Shown here piece after piece: positions 46,701 to 56,765 of a stretch of DNA of 64,000 nt (positions within the stretch are counted from its first letter, which is position 1; each line of letters opens with the position of its first letter). The DNA lies in the NCBI GenBank assembly GCA_029204225.1, contig CM055107.1, positions 28,173,410 to 28,237,409 on the forward strand. Direction: 5' to 3'. The position numbers and the translations under genes were made by a program. The notes under the pieces were generated by a model. It was given only the letters and a program-made list of their open reading frames with translations, was not told where the DNA came from and made no database searches. The stretch comes from Diphasiastrum complanatum. Its lineage: Eukaryota; Streptophyta; Lycopodiopsida; Lycopodiales; Lycopodiaceae.

Positions 46701-47667
46701 AAGATGAAAAATACTCTTTATGATATGTCATATGAGAAGTGGCTCCACTATCAATCCACCAAGGATCAATGTCTCCATGATTAGCCAACAAGCAAGATGA
46801 CATAACAAAAGCATCATTTGAAAGAAGCTCATCCCCACCCTCATCAATAGTTAGATTGGTTTGCTTTTCCCCTTGATCCCTCTTTTTCTTAAAACAATCA
46901 CTAGCAAAATGCCCTTTGACTCCACAATAGAAACATTTTAGCTTAGATCTATCCTTCTTTTTGCCAAAAGTAGAGTGCTCACCTTGGTCTTGCCCTTTAG
47001 ACCAATTGCTTTTACCTTTGCCCTTGAACTTGCCTTTAGAGAACATTGCCTCCTCTTCTCCTCCTTGAGATGTAGAAGATGCTCCCACTCTTGCTTGCAA
47101 CCTGAATTCTTCAGCCAACAAGACCTCTTGCAAGTCTCCAACACTTGGTAAACATTTTTGGATAGCATAACTTTGAACAAGATTAGCATGATCATCCAAC
47201 AAGCCATTGAGAATCACTTGAACAAGCTCCTCATTATTTATGCCATCATTAATGCATGCTAACTCATCATTCAATGCTTTAACTCTCAAAACAAAAGCAT
47301 GTCCATTCTCACTCTTCTTTTGCATACAAGAAAAGATTTGCCTTCTTAAAGTCAACACTCTAGAAGTAGACTTGGATTCATAAACCTTCTTCAAGGCTTC
47401 CCAAGCTTCACTAGATGATGTGCACTTACCAACCTCTTTGATAAGCTCATTTGTCACATTCATCTTGATCATGTGAAGGGCTTTCTTTGCCCTCTTGTCA
47501 TACCTCAATTGTTCTTGAGGTGCCAAAGGTCTCTCCTCCACACCTACAACAATATCCATCAACTCATTCATCTCAAGCAAAGACTCCATCCTTACTTTCC
47601 AAGTAGAATAGTTGAGGGAGGTAAGCCTATCATTGCTTTCCAACATGTAGCCTCCATTTGTAGCCAT
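43717..47667 (-). CDS. Ty1/copia Gag-Pol polyprotein, 1316 aa, intact
   Basis: Encodes every protein needed to package, reverse-transcribe and integrate the element. Gag/UBN2 about residues 15-190 (LNYSTWKVRMES); CCHC knuckle C245-C248-H253-C258; aspartic protease DSG at 306-308; integrase zinc site H439, H444, C473, C476 and catalytic D503, D565, E601 (D-D35-E); RT with D907 and YVDD 992-995; RNase H with D1156/D1158, E1197/E1199 and D1234. All catalytic residues are present with no stop or frameshift. The start (MATNGGYMLESNDRL) aligns with the Gag starts of the outer copia (31707) and the fragment at 57155. The TGA lies in the first bases of the 3' LTR. About 600 bp of leader separate it from the PBS. 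Confidence 0.98.
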   Translation of the reverse strand: MATNGGYMLESNDRLTSLNYSTWKVRMESLLEMNELMDIVVGVEERPLAPQEQLRYDKRAKKALHMIKMNVTNELIKEVGKCTSSSEAWEALKKVYESKSTSRVLTLRRQIFSCMQKKSENGHAFVLRVKALNDELACINDGINNEELVQVILNGLLDDHANLVQSYAIQKCLPSVGDLQEVLLAEEFRLQARVGASSTSQGGEEEAMFSKGKFKGKGKSNWSKGQDQGEHSTFGKKKDRSKLKCFYCGVKGHFASDCFKKKRDQGEKQTNLTIDEGGDELLSNDAFVMSSCLLANHGDIDPWWIDSGATSHMTYHKEYFSSLMAFDGDRKVIYTANDGECAIKGIGTIPISLSTNRNIELKDVLLIPSITKNLLSVSQMLDKGFKVEFDGDACLIKKGCSIIAKGKRQGKLFKLDACVVANQVGCMANEQMSIQEVWHKRMGHLNYKALEVIAKKEVVRGLPKSLTCLNHVCEECALSKSHRLPYTRSISRSKMPFSLLHSDIHGVTTISNGGAKMYVTFIDDFSRFCWVYLLKSKDEVFDVFVKFKVAIETQFTTKIKCLRSDNGGEYISNKFKAFCDEHGIKREYTCPRTPQQNGVAERKNRTLCESAKAMRLNANLPKPFWSDALLCANFLCNRWPSVVLEGKTPFEALFGTKPNVKFLRTFGCICYFNITLDDRTKEDPSSRKGIFVGYSEVSKAYRIYVPSIKKVFTSRDVIFDEGNIPKVVSSDDGVVATNVLDDNGVDDTLDVDVEEASSSQIPRRTPRHKVKPSRLTYDGKGKQVVDGSNYAFLTSFDVPSCVDEARQEEEWIQAMDLEFEALMKNNTWRLVELPKGKSAIGCKWIFKVKTNQDGSINKLKARLVAKGYAQEHGIDYEETFAPVAKMVSIRVIISLATLYGWDLWQLDISNAFLNGDLEEEVYMEQPESYVSHSKPNHVCFLQKSLYGLKQAPRSWYARLNSFLLSQNFTMSEYDHSLYFRISANDVTILLIYVDDIILSGGNKEDIEDIKKALKKEFEVHDLGLLSYILGIEVIRTSQITFISQEKYAISILNRFHMVDANPIDTPMESHVKLTIRGNERSFEDITLYRKLIGSLIYLTITRPDLSYCVGRLSQFMQDPSIEHWKLGKRILRYISGTKDFGIVYRGSSPNLFGFSDSDFAGDLMDRKSINAHAIFIGDGAISWMSKKQATISLSSSEAEYKALTSCTKEMVWIKRMIMELHLLDFSESPIIFCDNLSAQSLASNPVFHARSKHIEVAYHFVREQVLAKEIKLEHVPSKECVADIFTKALGKDLFFKHRTSLGVLSKSMLKLVEEGV

Positions 47668-48264
47668 GTTGCAATGATTGATCTCTGATCTTTGACCTGT
47701 TCCAATGCACTAAGCACTCTCTTGAATCAACAAATGAAACACAAGAAGAAATCACAAAGATTTGGAACCTAAAACCTTACTTTTTCTCTCTTTTCCTCAC
47801 TTTTTCCTTAATTTTAGCCACTAGTTTTATGATTTCTTGATCAAACCAAGACCAAACCTCAATATACTTGCTTTTCCCTCACTCCTAAGATTGAAATACA
47901 CTCTTGAATCATTCAGCAAACTGAAAATCAGAGGGTTACATCAATTTTGAAGTTTTTGACATGAAGAAGCAAGAAATTGAATCAAAAAACTATATGCTAG
48001 AATGGAAAACTAATAGGATCTTGTTGGATCTTGCATCTCCCTCTTTCCAAAACAATTTTTGTCTCCTTATTCTGATAAGTACAGAGGGAATTCGCCCTAC
48101 TTCAATTGAAATGCATACAAATGATGTTTTGATCACAAAGATCCAATTTCTACACATAAATCAACAAGATTTTTAGCTAGAAACTTGATTGGAATGCTAC
48201 AAAAGCAAACTCGCCCACAAATCTCTTCTAAATCTGGCAAAACCTGCACATTTGGCCGCCTAAT
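47668..48264 (-). other. Inner copia leader
   Basis: AT-rich untranslated region between PBS and Gag ATG; no ORF of note. Confidence 0.8.
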
Positions 48265-48276
48265 GCTCTGATACCA
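48265..48276 (-). other. Inner copia primer-binding site
   Basis: Minus strand TGGTATCAGAGC, initiator tRNA-Met type, directly next to the 5' LTR. Confidence 0.93.
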
Positions 48277-48929
48277 TGTGAAAAACTCAGATCCAAAAGA
48301 TGCTAAAGTTTCATAAAGATCTTGGCCGTGGAAGTTATGCACATCTAGATTGAAAAAATGATAGAAATTGTGATGTTAAGCATACTAAACATCAACTAAA
48401 CATCAAAATCTGATCATAAGCTTCCACAAACAGAAACTTGCTGTCCCTGTCCGTACTTCAGAGCCTACAACCTGCATTTCACACGTGTGAAGCCATAGCA
48501 ACAAAGAAATCACAATTCTAGTGGCTAGAATGCAAGATATGAACAAAAAAGTGAGAGAGAAGAAGATGGACCTTCAAAGAGCATAACATTCATTCAATAG
48601 AATGAAAATGAGATGTGTACATACTCGTGGAGATGGCTATTTATAGCAGCCATAGTGCCTCTTGGCCACTTGTCTTATGATAGGCTAAAATTGGGGTCCA
48701 ATAGGATTCACCCATATACCTAGAAATTTGGTCAAATAGGAATGCACCAAATTATGAGCCAATAGAAGAGCTCCACACTCGACCTCCTCTAATTAATGTG
48801 ACCTCAAAAGTAGTGTACACATACTTTGGGCCTCTACATACATGTATGAACCTATCTCTAACTTTTATTTGGCCATAGGCCTACAAAATCTCAAGTTAGG
48901 AAAATACTACTAGTTGACAATTTTTCACA
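48277..48929 (-). repeat. Inner copia 5' LTR (653 bp)
   Basis: Abuts the PBS at 48276 and the CAATC duplication at 48930. A TATA-like ATAAATAG is readable on the minus strand near 48645. Confidence 0.96.
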
Positions 48930-48934
48930 CAATC
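48930..48934. repeat. Inner copia target-site duplication (CAATC), right
   Basis: Matches 43064-43068. Confidence 0.94.
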
Positions 48935-49480
48935 CGGGGGTTAAACAGACAAAATGTTGTATCGTGCGATGTTGCATTGCACAAATGGCAGAATCTATGT
49001 GTCAGTCTCAGATTTTGCTTTAGGTCTGGACACTCGTTCGTTGTATGGTTTTGCGTGCATATTGAATACCATACATTCTCCCATCCAGGATACTGCAGCT
49101 GGTTTGGTTCCGGTTGATGTGGAATTACTGCTATAGTTCCCTGTAAGGCTTTCAGTTTTTGGTCAAACTGCGTTGTAAGTTGCTCCATCTGCTGTTTGTG
49201 TAATTTTGTCATTTGCTCCAACAACAGTTCTATGGATAGAGTGGATGCATTTGATGATGATGATGCGATCGAGGGAGGAGTGTGGGTGAAAGGATATTCG
49301 TTGTCATATCCCTCATCCTCTTCCCTGATGGCATCTTCCATAGCCTCTTGCAGAGTAGCGTACTGCTCCCGTCATTTCAGTTCTCTTCTGATGCTTTGTG
49401 GTAATCCGGCTAGGAACCACATGATCACCTCATGATCGGGAGTTAGGGCTGCACTACACTTGGATCGTAGATGTTTGACT
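48930..49480 (-). pseudogene. Gypsy Gag, upstream half
   Basis: Gag core end (HEVIMWFLAGLPQSIRREL), a TGA, then TLQEAMEDAIREEDEGYDNE, a Gln-rich coiled stretch (LLLEQMTKLHKQQMEQLTTQ) and a Cys-rich segment (CTQNHTTNECPDL, RFCHLCNATSHDTTFC). It ends at the copia insertion. The N-terminus above 49480 cannot be placed and may be deleted or frame-broken. Confidence 0.75.
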
Positions 49481-49699
49481 CATTCGGTTGGCCCATTGGA
49501 TCCATTGGTGCTGGTTCCGGTTCTGCCTCTTGTTGCACAGCTGCTAATCTGGGAAGGTGTGGTGCCTGATTTGCTATCCTTCGTGCTATTGATCGTCCCG
49601 ATCTCAGATTCATCCGATGGTGGGTTCCAAAGTGATTGGATCCTGCTTATACAGTAGGATGCAGTCTGGATCTTCAAGGATCTGATCGATCTTATCGGT

Positions 49700-50908
49700 T
49701 GGAAGTGAATTTTAGGCCTTTTACGGTGGTTTTTCCTTGATAACTTTTTACTCCTTGCACTGATTGACCTGAGATTTTGACAGTAGCTGGATCTGATGTA
49801 GATCTTTCCATTTATTTGGTCTGTGAGGGTTATCTTGTGTGAGGGTTGGTTGTGCGAGGGTGCTTTAGCTGTTTTTGCAGGTAAAAAACTTGATATCTTT
49901 CAGATCTCTAGTAAATAACTCTCGCAAGGTTCACAGTAGCTGGATCTGGGTCAGATCTCACTATAGAATTCTCTGCGAGAGTTAACTCTAGCAAGAAATG
50001 AAAATTTCACTGTCTGCGAGGGTTCAAAACTACTTTTTTGGCTTGATCTTCACTAGATCTTCACACTAACTCTCGCAGGCTTCATCACTGATGTAAATTG
50101 ACATTCTGAATCGATTGAGAGGGTCTGCGAGAGTTCTTACTGGAAGGATTTGTTGGATCTTCACTTTTTAGTAATTTTTTTGCACTTAGATCCAATTTTC
50201 TGCTCATTGGAATCAAACTAAGTCTCGCAAGCTCTTCTGTGTCCTGGTCTCACTGAGATGGAACTTCAGAATCCTCTACGATAGTTCTTGACCACTGGAA
50301 TTGAAAATTTTGCTGTCTGCGAGAGTTCACTGGTACTTTCTCATTTTTTTTTTCACTGAGAACTCTCGCACAAGCACTTAGATATCAAATTAACTCTCGC
50401 AAGCTTCTCTATGTCCTGGTCTCACTGAGATGGAACTTCAGAGGGCTCTGCGAGAGTTCTTATGAAGATTTGAATTCTTTTGGATTTTTTCAAGGGTTTT
50501 TTAAATTTTTTTATGATTTTTATCTGATTTTTACAATCTACTTGGAACTAACTCTTGCATGTTTCTATGCAGGTCTGGGACAGTACCCTAGAGCTGCTTC
50601 TAGTCATGCAAGGGTTAATTCTCATTGATTATGGAGATATAAAAATCTGATGAGATTTTAAGCTCTTTTTCTCTCCAAAATGCATATTGGTGTGTTTTTT
50701 GGATTTTTTGGCTGGTTGGTTTGGGTTTCAAGCCCTTAGAGGCTATTCAGGGCCTCCTCTATCCTCTCACACCTCCTTTGCTAGCTGTGAACAGTCCAAA
50801 CACAAAAAAATACAGAAAACTAACTCTAAACTCCCAAAAATCTATCTAAACTACTCTAAAAAGCAAGAAAATAGCTAAAATGCAGCTAAACTAGTTAGCG
50901 GAAATCTA
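49700..50908 (-). other. Gypsy leader with repeated CTGCGAGAGTT / AACTCTCGCAG motif
   Basis: Non-coding 5' leader between PBS and Gag. CTGCGAGAGTT-like units and their reverse complement recur at about 49851, 49918, 49973, 50014, 50068, 50124, 50221, 50317, 50361, 50391 and 50447, with worn copies around them. A longer block (TCCTGGTCTCACTGAGATGG) is duplicated with a period of about 172 bp (50243 and 50415). Confidence 0.8.
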
Positions 50909-50926
50909 TCCCCGGCAACGACGCCA
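50909..50926 (-). other. Gypsy primer-binding site, tRNA-Asp type
   Basis: Minus strand TGGCGTCGTTGCCGGGGA, one base inside the LTR; one change from the tRNA-Asp PBS (TGGCGCCGTTGCCGGGGA) used by Athila-like elements. Confidence 0.85.
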
Positions 50927-50927
50927 C

Positions 50928-51748
50928 TGTAGGGTCGAATATCTCACGTAGTATAGCCCTCCCGCCTGTCAACAAGGGTTAGATCACTGGATAGATACCT
51001 AACTATGCATAGATGCTACTTTTAGTTAGTTTCCTACTTCCTCCCTTAACTCTACTCACCACTAACACTATTCTCCTTTAACTCTACTCCTCTACACTGA
51101 CATTCATCATGATTTGGGTGAAGGGAAGGGATAGAAAAGAAGAGATTGAGAAGAGAAGAGAGTAAGAGAGAGAGATAGAGAGTGAGGGTGGAGGTTAGCT
51201 CAAATGCACATTTTACTTGCTAGAGGAGAAACATAAACTATTGAAACCAAAAAGCATGAATTTGAAAGCAATTGAAAACAACAAGAGCAATAGTAAGCAT
51301 TGAATTGCAAATGAGGATGCTTCTCTTCCAAAATTGGTAGAGTTTCCTCCTTCTCATTAAGCATCAAAATAGCGTACAAACGGTGCCTTTTTATAAAATG
51401 GGGAAGGCCCTTGCCCCTCAATCCTATTGGCTAATATTCACAATGATCCTATCCATTCATCTTGGACCCAACTTGATCCAAGGGTCCACAAAAAGTACAT
51501 TAGAAATCACAAGATTCATGTGAGTCCCAATTTGGACCCAACTCTAAAAAGTAATCTCTAAGTTTAAAAATGACATTGGGCCTCTAGTTTTATTTTAATT
51601 CCAAGGCCCAAGTCATGTTTATTTTATTTACAACTTTATTTGCGTGCTCATTGGGCCATGGGCTTATACACGCAGGATGCCATGCCCTCGCAACACATTT
51701 TATTGGATGATTTTATTTATTTACACTTTGTTGGGAATACCCCCAACA
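50928..51748 (-). repeat. Gypsy 5' LTR
   Basis: 821 bp partner of the 3' LTR; TGT...ACA ends, followed on the right by the TTGTG duplication and on the left by the PBS. Confidence 0.94.
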
Positions 51749-51753
51749 TTGTG
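51749..51753. repeat. Gypsy target-site duplication (TTGTG), right
   Basis: Matches 33623-33627. Confidence 0.93.
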
Positions 51754-52940
51754 CAAATTATTTGTGCAATAGATTACCTCACAATGCACTTGTAGGAAGA
51801 TCACCATATGAAGTCTTGTTTAAGAAGAAACCTGAGGTTGATCACCTTAGAGAGTTTTTGGATGTGCTTGCTTTGTTCATGTACCCTTGGAAACAAGGAA
51901 AAGAGATTATCCTAATTCAGTCAAAGGGATCATGGTTGGATACTCATCCAACAAGAAGGCTTACAGAATTTATGTTCCCTCTACGTCAGTTACAATTGAG
52001 AGTAGGCTGGTTATTTTCCATGAGAATTAAAAATACATCTTTGAGGAGGCCAAGATCAAAGATTCTCAAAAGGATTCTCCTATCATCACCCTTGAAGATT
52101 ATCATGGAGAGATGGTGCCGAGAATTGAGGAGGAGTCACCTCGAATCTTTTTACCAACGAGATCACAAAGAGAAAGATCTGAGCCTAAGAGGCTTACATA
52201 TGGAGATAAAGGCAAGCAAGTGGAACTCAACTCCACTAATTATGCTTATTTTGTTTCACTTGAGGAGCCAAAGGATGTCTGTGATGCACTCAACTCAAAG
52301 GGATGGTTTCTAGCTATGAAGGAGGAATATGATGCATTGATTGCCAACAAGACATGGGAGCTTGTGGATCTTCCATCCAACAAGCACGCCATTGGTTGCA
52401 AATGGGTTTTTCAAGTCAAATATAATCAAGATGGCACAATCAACAAGTACAAGGCAAGACTTTGTGCAAAGGGTTTTGCTCAAGTTTATAGACTTGATTA
52501 TGAGGAGACTTTTGCTCCACTTGCAAAGATGGTATCAATTACAATCATAATTTCTATTGCTTGTTTTTTCAAATGGCAAGTTTTTCAGCTAGATGTCTCT
52601 AATGCATTTTTAAATGGATATCTAGAAGAAGAGATTTATATGGATCAACCTATTGGGTTCATCCAAGACAAGACCAAAGTTTGCTTGCTCTTCAAAAGTC
52701 TCTATGGACTAAAGCAAGCTCCAAGATCATGGTATTCTCGACTTAACACTTTTCTTGATTCACTAGGATTTAATCTTAGTAACTATGATCCTTCCTTGTA
52801 TGTCAAGTTTTAGGATAGAGATATTGTCATTATTCTCATTTATGTTGATGATATTATCCTAACATGAAGTTGTATCAAGTTAGTTGAGGAAACCAAAATT
52901 GTGTATCAATATCTACAAGTCTGTTCTCAAGGTTCAAGTT
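51749..52940 (+). pseudogene. Outer copia element: end of integrase and RT (3' part), truncated
   Basis: Resumes the frame interrupted at 33627: NALVGRSPYEVLFKKKPEVD, then an eroded stretch, then RT: TWELVDLPSNKHAIGCKWVF, KARLCAKGFAQ, YEETFAPLAKMVSI, FQLDVSNAFLNGYLEEEIY, LYGLKQAPRSWYSRL. A TAG at 52810-52812 precedes the YVDD box (LIYVDDIILT, then a stop). RNase H and the 3' LTR are missing; recognisable sequence ends near 52.9 kb. Removing the gypsy insertion with one TTGTG copy rejoins the integrase frame without change, so the element was still in frame here when it was hit. Confidence 0.92.
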
Positions 52941-54090
52941 AGCATTATTAAGAATAATAAGGATACAAATTATTGTTGGTTTTTACATAATGGATTATTT
53001 GAATTTTTTGTGGCAATTCATATATGATATCCAATAATCTACACAAGGATCGTATTTGTCTAGCACCAAGTCCCTTTGCCTAGCCCTTTCACTTGCCGCC
53101 CATTTTTTGAACCTTGGCAAGTGAGTGGATGAGCAATGGACCACCCTCCTTTCAAACTTGGGTGGTAAAGAGTAAAATGAAGGGCCAAAATCTCATTGGC
53201 CAATTCGAATCCCTGCCATACCATTGGTCCATTTTTCTTGAGTTCCCCCTATGTGGCAAAGGTCCCATGCAACCTCATTTGCCACATGGTGGCAACTCAA
53301 CATAAGTTGAAAAAGGGGAGAGACTCATTTTTTTTTTCCTAGACCAATGGGAGAATTCCATTTTTTTAAATTTGGGACTTGCCAACAGTGTATTCTAAAA
53401 TGGCCTTTTTGAAAATTTCAATCCCTTTTTTTTGGCCATTGATCAAGCTTTTGGTTTTGAAATTTTTTTTAATAGCTAAAATAGCAAAATCAATGAGATG
53501 AATACTACAATTGGAAAGATCAAATATTGGTGGTGCAAATGTCACCAAGAAAGTAGATCGAATGGCTAAAAAAAGTCAACAATCTATTACCTACAACATT
53601 ATGCAATGGCCACAAGGAGGACCATTCTCAAAATTGGGGAGCCATTACTTACTACATAATGTGGCCCCAAGCCTGGGCCCAACAAATGTCAAAATCAACA
53701 TCCACATTCATGGTGACTTGAACGGTCAACTCATTCCTAGCCATCGGCGAAAGTTTAACGATAGCCACAATTCTCTAAGGAAATGTGGCCTTCAATCCGG
53801 GCCCAATGAATCTCAAAATCAACATCCAGATTCATGGTGATTGGTCATCTAAAAACCAACGGTCAGCTCATTTCTAGCCATTTGTAAAAATTTAACAATA
53901 CCCACAATTCTCCAAGGAAAGGACCAAAACTGAATGGTGGACCATGGAGGGAGCCTTAAGTTTGACCATCCTACCATTGGAATAGCACCTTTTTGGTGGA
54001 CCATGGACAGAGCCTTAAGTTTGACCATCATACCATTGGAATAGCCACTTAAGGTGCTTTATTGTACTCGTCCAAGTACAAACAAGTACA
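52941..54090. repeat. Intergenic direct repeats
   Basis: Two pairs of direct repeats. 53661-53783 and 53784-53906 share TCAAAATCAACATCCA, TTCATGGTGA and CCACAATTCT at a period of about 123 bp. 53935-53987 and 53994-54046 share GGTGGACCATGGA, GAGCCTTAAGTTTGACCATC and TACCATTGGAATAGC at about 59 bp. No ORF of note. Confidence 0.75.
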
Positions 54091-54095
54091 AACAT

Positions 54096-54098
54096 GAT

Positions 54099-54137
<39 letters not shown>
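54096..54137. repeat. (GA)n microsatellite upstream of the RING gene
   Basis: Imperfect GA run about 270 bp before the RING-H2 ATG; GA/CT tracts are common in plant promoters and 5' UTRs. Confidence 0.85.
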
Positions 54138-54139
<2 letters not shown>

Positions 54140-54408
54140 TTTTTTACGGGTCGGTTGGTTTCTAGTTGTTTCTTAGTTCCACCCATTTTTTTTTAGGTTC
54201 CCAAGTTCCTACAATATTAAAAGCTGTTCAGTTTTCCATTCAAGTTCAAAGGTGCACTTGCAAATTGTCTATTAAAATTTCCTTAATAAATCAATTGTGT
54301 GAAATTTGAAACTGGGTAGAGAAGCAAAATAGTCTACAACCCTCAATAACAAGCATACATTTCAAGGAGCAGCAAGAGATTGCACTTCGCGTTCGCAATC
54401 GCATCATC

Positions 54409-54990
54409 TTGCATTATGAATGCCAAGTGCTTGATCAAAAACGAGGAAATGATTCAAGCATACATGCCCAAAATCATGGCACTCTAAGATTTTCAGTGCT
54501 GCCTACAGGCGGTGTACTGATCCGTTTATATGCCAATATGGACATAATCCTTGTTGCGATAGTAGCTGCAGTTCTTTTGGTAACAATATTCTCCTTCTAC
54601 ATGCGTAGATTATCCAATAACAATATGGATGGAAGATTCAATAACAATATGGATGATATTTTGGAGTTTGGAACGAGCCCAGATGCTGCTGATCAAACTC
54701 CTATTGAAAAACCTCAAGGTTTGGGCTGGCAAGCTATACAGAAACTTCCCCTTGTCAGGTACTCCGCAGAAAAATATCCAGAAGTTGCAAAACTAAACAA
54801 AGAATGTGCTGTTTGCATCACCGACTTCCGAGAGAGCGAGAAAATTCGGCTGCTACCAAGGTGTAAACACTCCTTTCATCCAGACTGCATTGACATGTGG
54901 CTTTTTTCACACTGTACTTGTCCGCTTTGCCGAATGAGCATTCTTCCAGAAACAAGATCAGTTGAATTTGACTTCCGATTGGAGGGTTAG
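54409..54990 (+). CDS. ATL-type RING-H2 finger E3 ubiquitin ligase, 193 aa
   Basis: Probable membrane-anchored E3 that passes ubiquitin from an E2 to targets. One transmembrane helix at residues 45-66 (DIILVAIVAAVLLVTIFSFYM), a GLGWQAIQKLPLVRYS segment at 104-119 standing in for the ATL GLD box, and a canonical RING-H2 domain: C133, C136, C152, H154, H157, C160, C171, C174, with Pro150 and Trp164 at E2-contact positions (LLPRCKHSFHPDCIDMWL). Intronless, as most ATL genes are. The ATG at 54409 gives 43 residues before the helix; the in-frame ATG at 54538 (MDIILVAIV) would put the helix right at the N-terminus, as in many ATLs, and may be the true start. Intact; substrate unknown. Confidence 0.92.
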   Translation: MHYECQVLDQKRGNDSSIHAQNHGTLRFSVLPTGGVLIRLYANMDIILVAIVAAVLLVTIFSFYMRRLSNNNMDGRFNNNMDDILEFGTSPDAADQTPIEKPQGLGWQAIQKLPLVRYSAEKYPEVAKLNKECAVCITDFRESEKIRLLPRCKHSFHPDCIDMWLFSHCTCPLCRMSILPETRSVEFDFRLEG

Positions 54991-55193
54991 GTGACATCGC
55001 GTATAAGGTTAGCTTCATCAGGTCTGAGTTTGTATTTAAACAGCACTCTGATCTTTTTGAAGACTGCTGACGCGGTGAGCTGCAGCAGCGTAGCTGGTTA
55101 AAAATGGATCGAAAAGGCACTTCGGGAACTAGCAGACGTGCCAAGGCAAGGTCGGGTTGCAGCTCACTCGCTGAATTATTTTCAAGGACCGGG

Positions 55194-55195
<2 letters not shown>

Positions 55196-55252
<57 letters not shown>
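55196..55252. repeat. (GA)n microsatellite, RING gene 3' flank
   Basis: About 28 GA units 200 bp after the RING-H2 stop codon, perhaps in its 3' UTR. Confidence 0.95.
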
Positions 55253-55255
<3 letters not shown>

Positions 55256-56765
55256 ATTGGACACTGGTCCACGATGGAGTCAACCTGTGGAGAAGACTAC
55301 ACCTTAATGTAGTCTATGGGAGCTTTTACGAAAAGCGGATGAATCAGCTGCAACACAGTTGCATATGAGTGGTGGAGCACCGTCTTTTGCCCACGAAATA
55401 GGAGGGTGCAGGGGATGTCGAGAGATGAGGCTTTCACCTTCGCAGCGTTCACCACCCTGATCGGCTTTTGGCAAAACCGTGACTGACACACACAAGCAGT
55501 CACAAGACGCCGCTCCAGAAACCAGAGTGGTTGATGGGTCATTGCTCAAATTACACACAGGCTAGTCATCCTCCAATTAGTCTGGCTTGACTTCTGGAGA
55601 ATGCACATCAAATATTTTGTGCATATTTCTGTTGTTGTGGATCCACGTTTTTGCCACTCCAGTAACACTCAATATCTTTTGGTGGCAGTCATAACCATCA
55701 TACAAGCGCATATGAAACTTTACACTGCATCTCTCATACATAGTACATTGACGTTACACTCTTTATGGGTAGTAAAGGACTTGCTTGCCTTTTCTGTATA
55801 TTATTATGACTTTGCATTCCTCAGAAAATTGTGTAAAAGTTGTAAAACCAATTCATAATAAACAGATACATGGACATTGATCTATAATCCAATAAAGCCT
55901 GCTTCATTGGTTGTGATATCTTGTAGTGAACATTGAGGTAAAAGCCTAATATATGATTTTGAACACTGTTTTTTTAATTTGAAGTAGCTGTAAAACTCTA
56001 TTTACTTTTTAGCATATCACTACTTTTATTGTAAAATGAAAAAGACACTATAGATATACTTGTGAAATTAGATCCACTAATTTTCATATAACACTTTACA
56101 TGTAGTTGTGAAACATCGCAATAAGCATAGCACTTTATATAATATACTAATAGAACATGGAAAAGCACAAATTTACATATGGATGTTACAGCATTTTGCA
56201 TTTGAGGATGCAAAATTCACAATAACACATCGCATGCATTGCGACGTGGGCTTTGGCAGATTTTTGGAAATTTTATAATCCGTTATTAATCTGACACATC
56301 AAAATCCCACGTCTGTGCATAAATTCCCAAATTGAACGTCCGGTGTTCGGCAAACTTTGGCGGCAACTAATTTTGAAAATAGCCATCGCAATACGACATG
56401 TTGCAATCCGATAGGTAGAAGTGGATATAGTGTGGCACTTTTTTTGGAAAAAATAAATAGTTGGCATCTGACCTAGACATCGCAATCCGATGTACGTCAA
56501 ATTACGATGTCCAACTGGTCAACCCAACACTTGACATTTTTGATGCGACGGGATACGTCACAACGACGACGAGTAGATTACGTTTATGTTATAGTTCACT
56601 TGTAAATATATCAAGTTAGAGAGCTTGCGAAATAAGCAATTCTATATATTTTATTGAAAATCTGACACGATGACATTTCTTCCTGGACTTTGACCTAAAA
56701 AAGAGTAAACTTTTTTGGTATTTTTTAAATTACCTATCTTGGGCCAAAATTATGGCTTTTTTCAG
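55253..56765. other. Intergenic, no gene recognised
   Basis: Includes AT-rich sequence and, at 56220-56580, several GCGACG/CATCGCA-rich phrases without coding similarity. Confidence 0.55.

Larger units (their letters stand above)
43069..48929 (-). mobile_element. Complete, near-pristine Ty1/copia element (5861 bp)
   Basis: Two 653-bp LTRs (43069-43721 and 48277-48929), TGTGAAAAATTG...TTTTTCACA in form, with 5-bp duplications CAATC at 43064-43068 and 48930-48934. The minus-strand order is 5' LTR, PBS, leader, a single 1316-residue Gag-Pol ORF, polypurine tract GAAGAGGGAG, 3' LTR. I find one LTR difference (ATGGAAGTTATG at 43120 versus GTGGAAGTTATG at 48328), so insertion was recent. Inserted into the Gag of the gypsy element at 33628-51748. 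It has every part needed for autonomous movement. Confidence 0.97.
33628..51748 (-). mobile_element. Ty3/gypsy element with LTRs, TSD TTGTG and an extra ORF; split by a copia
   Basis: Two 821-bp LTRs (33628-34448 and 50928-51748) begin TGTTGGGGG and end CCTACA on the minus strand. The flanks TTGTG (33623-33627 and 51749-51753) are the target duplication. The PBS matches tRNA-Asp. Minus-strand order: leader, Gag, protease, RT, RNase H, integrase, an extra ORF, 3' LTR. This order and the tRNA-Asp primer point to the non-chromovirus Athila/Tat side of gypsy; the lineage name is inference. Without the nested copia it is about 12.3 kb. LTRs differ by about 16 substitutions and two small indels by eye (about 2%). 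Coding regions carry stops and a few frameshifts, so it is not autonomous now. Confidence 0.93.
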
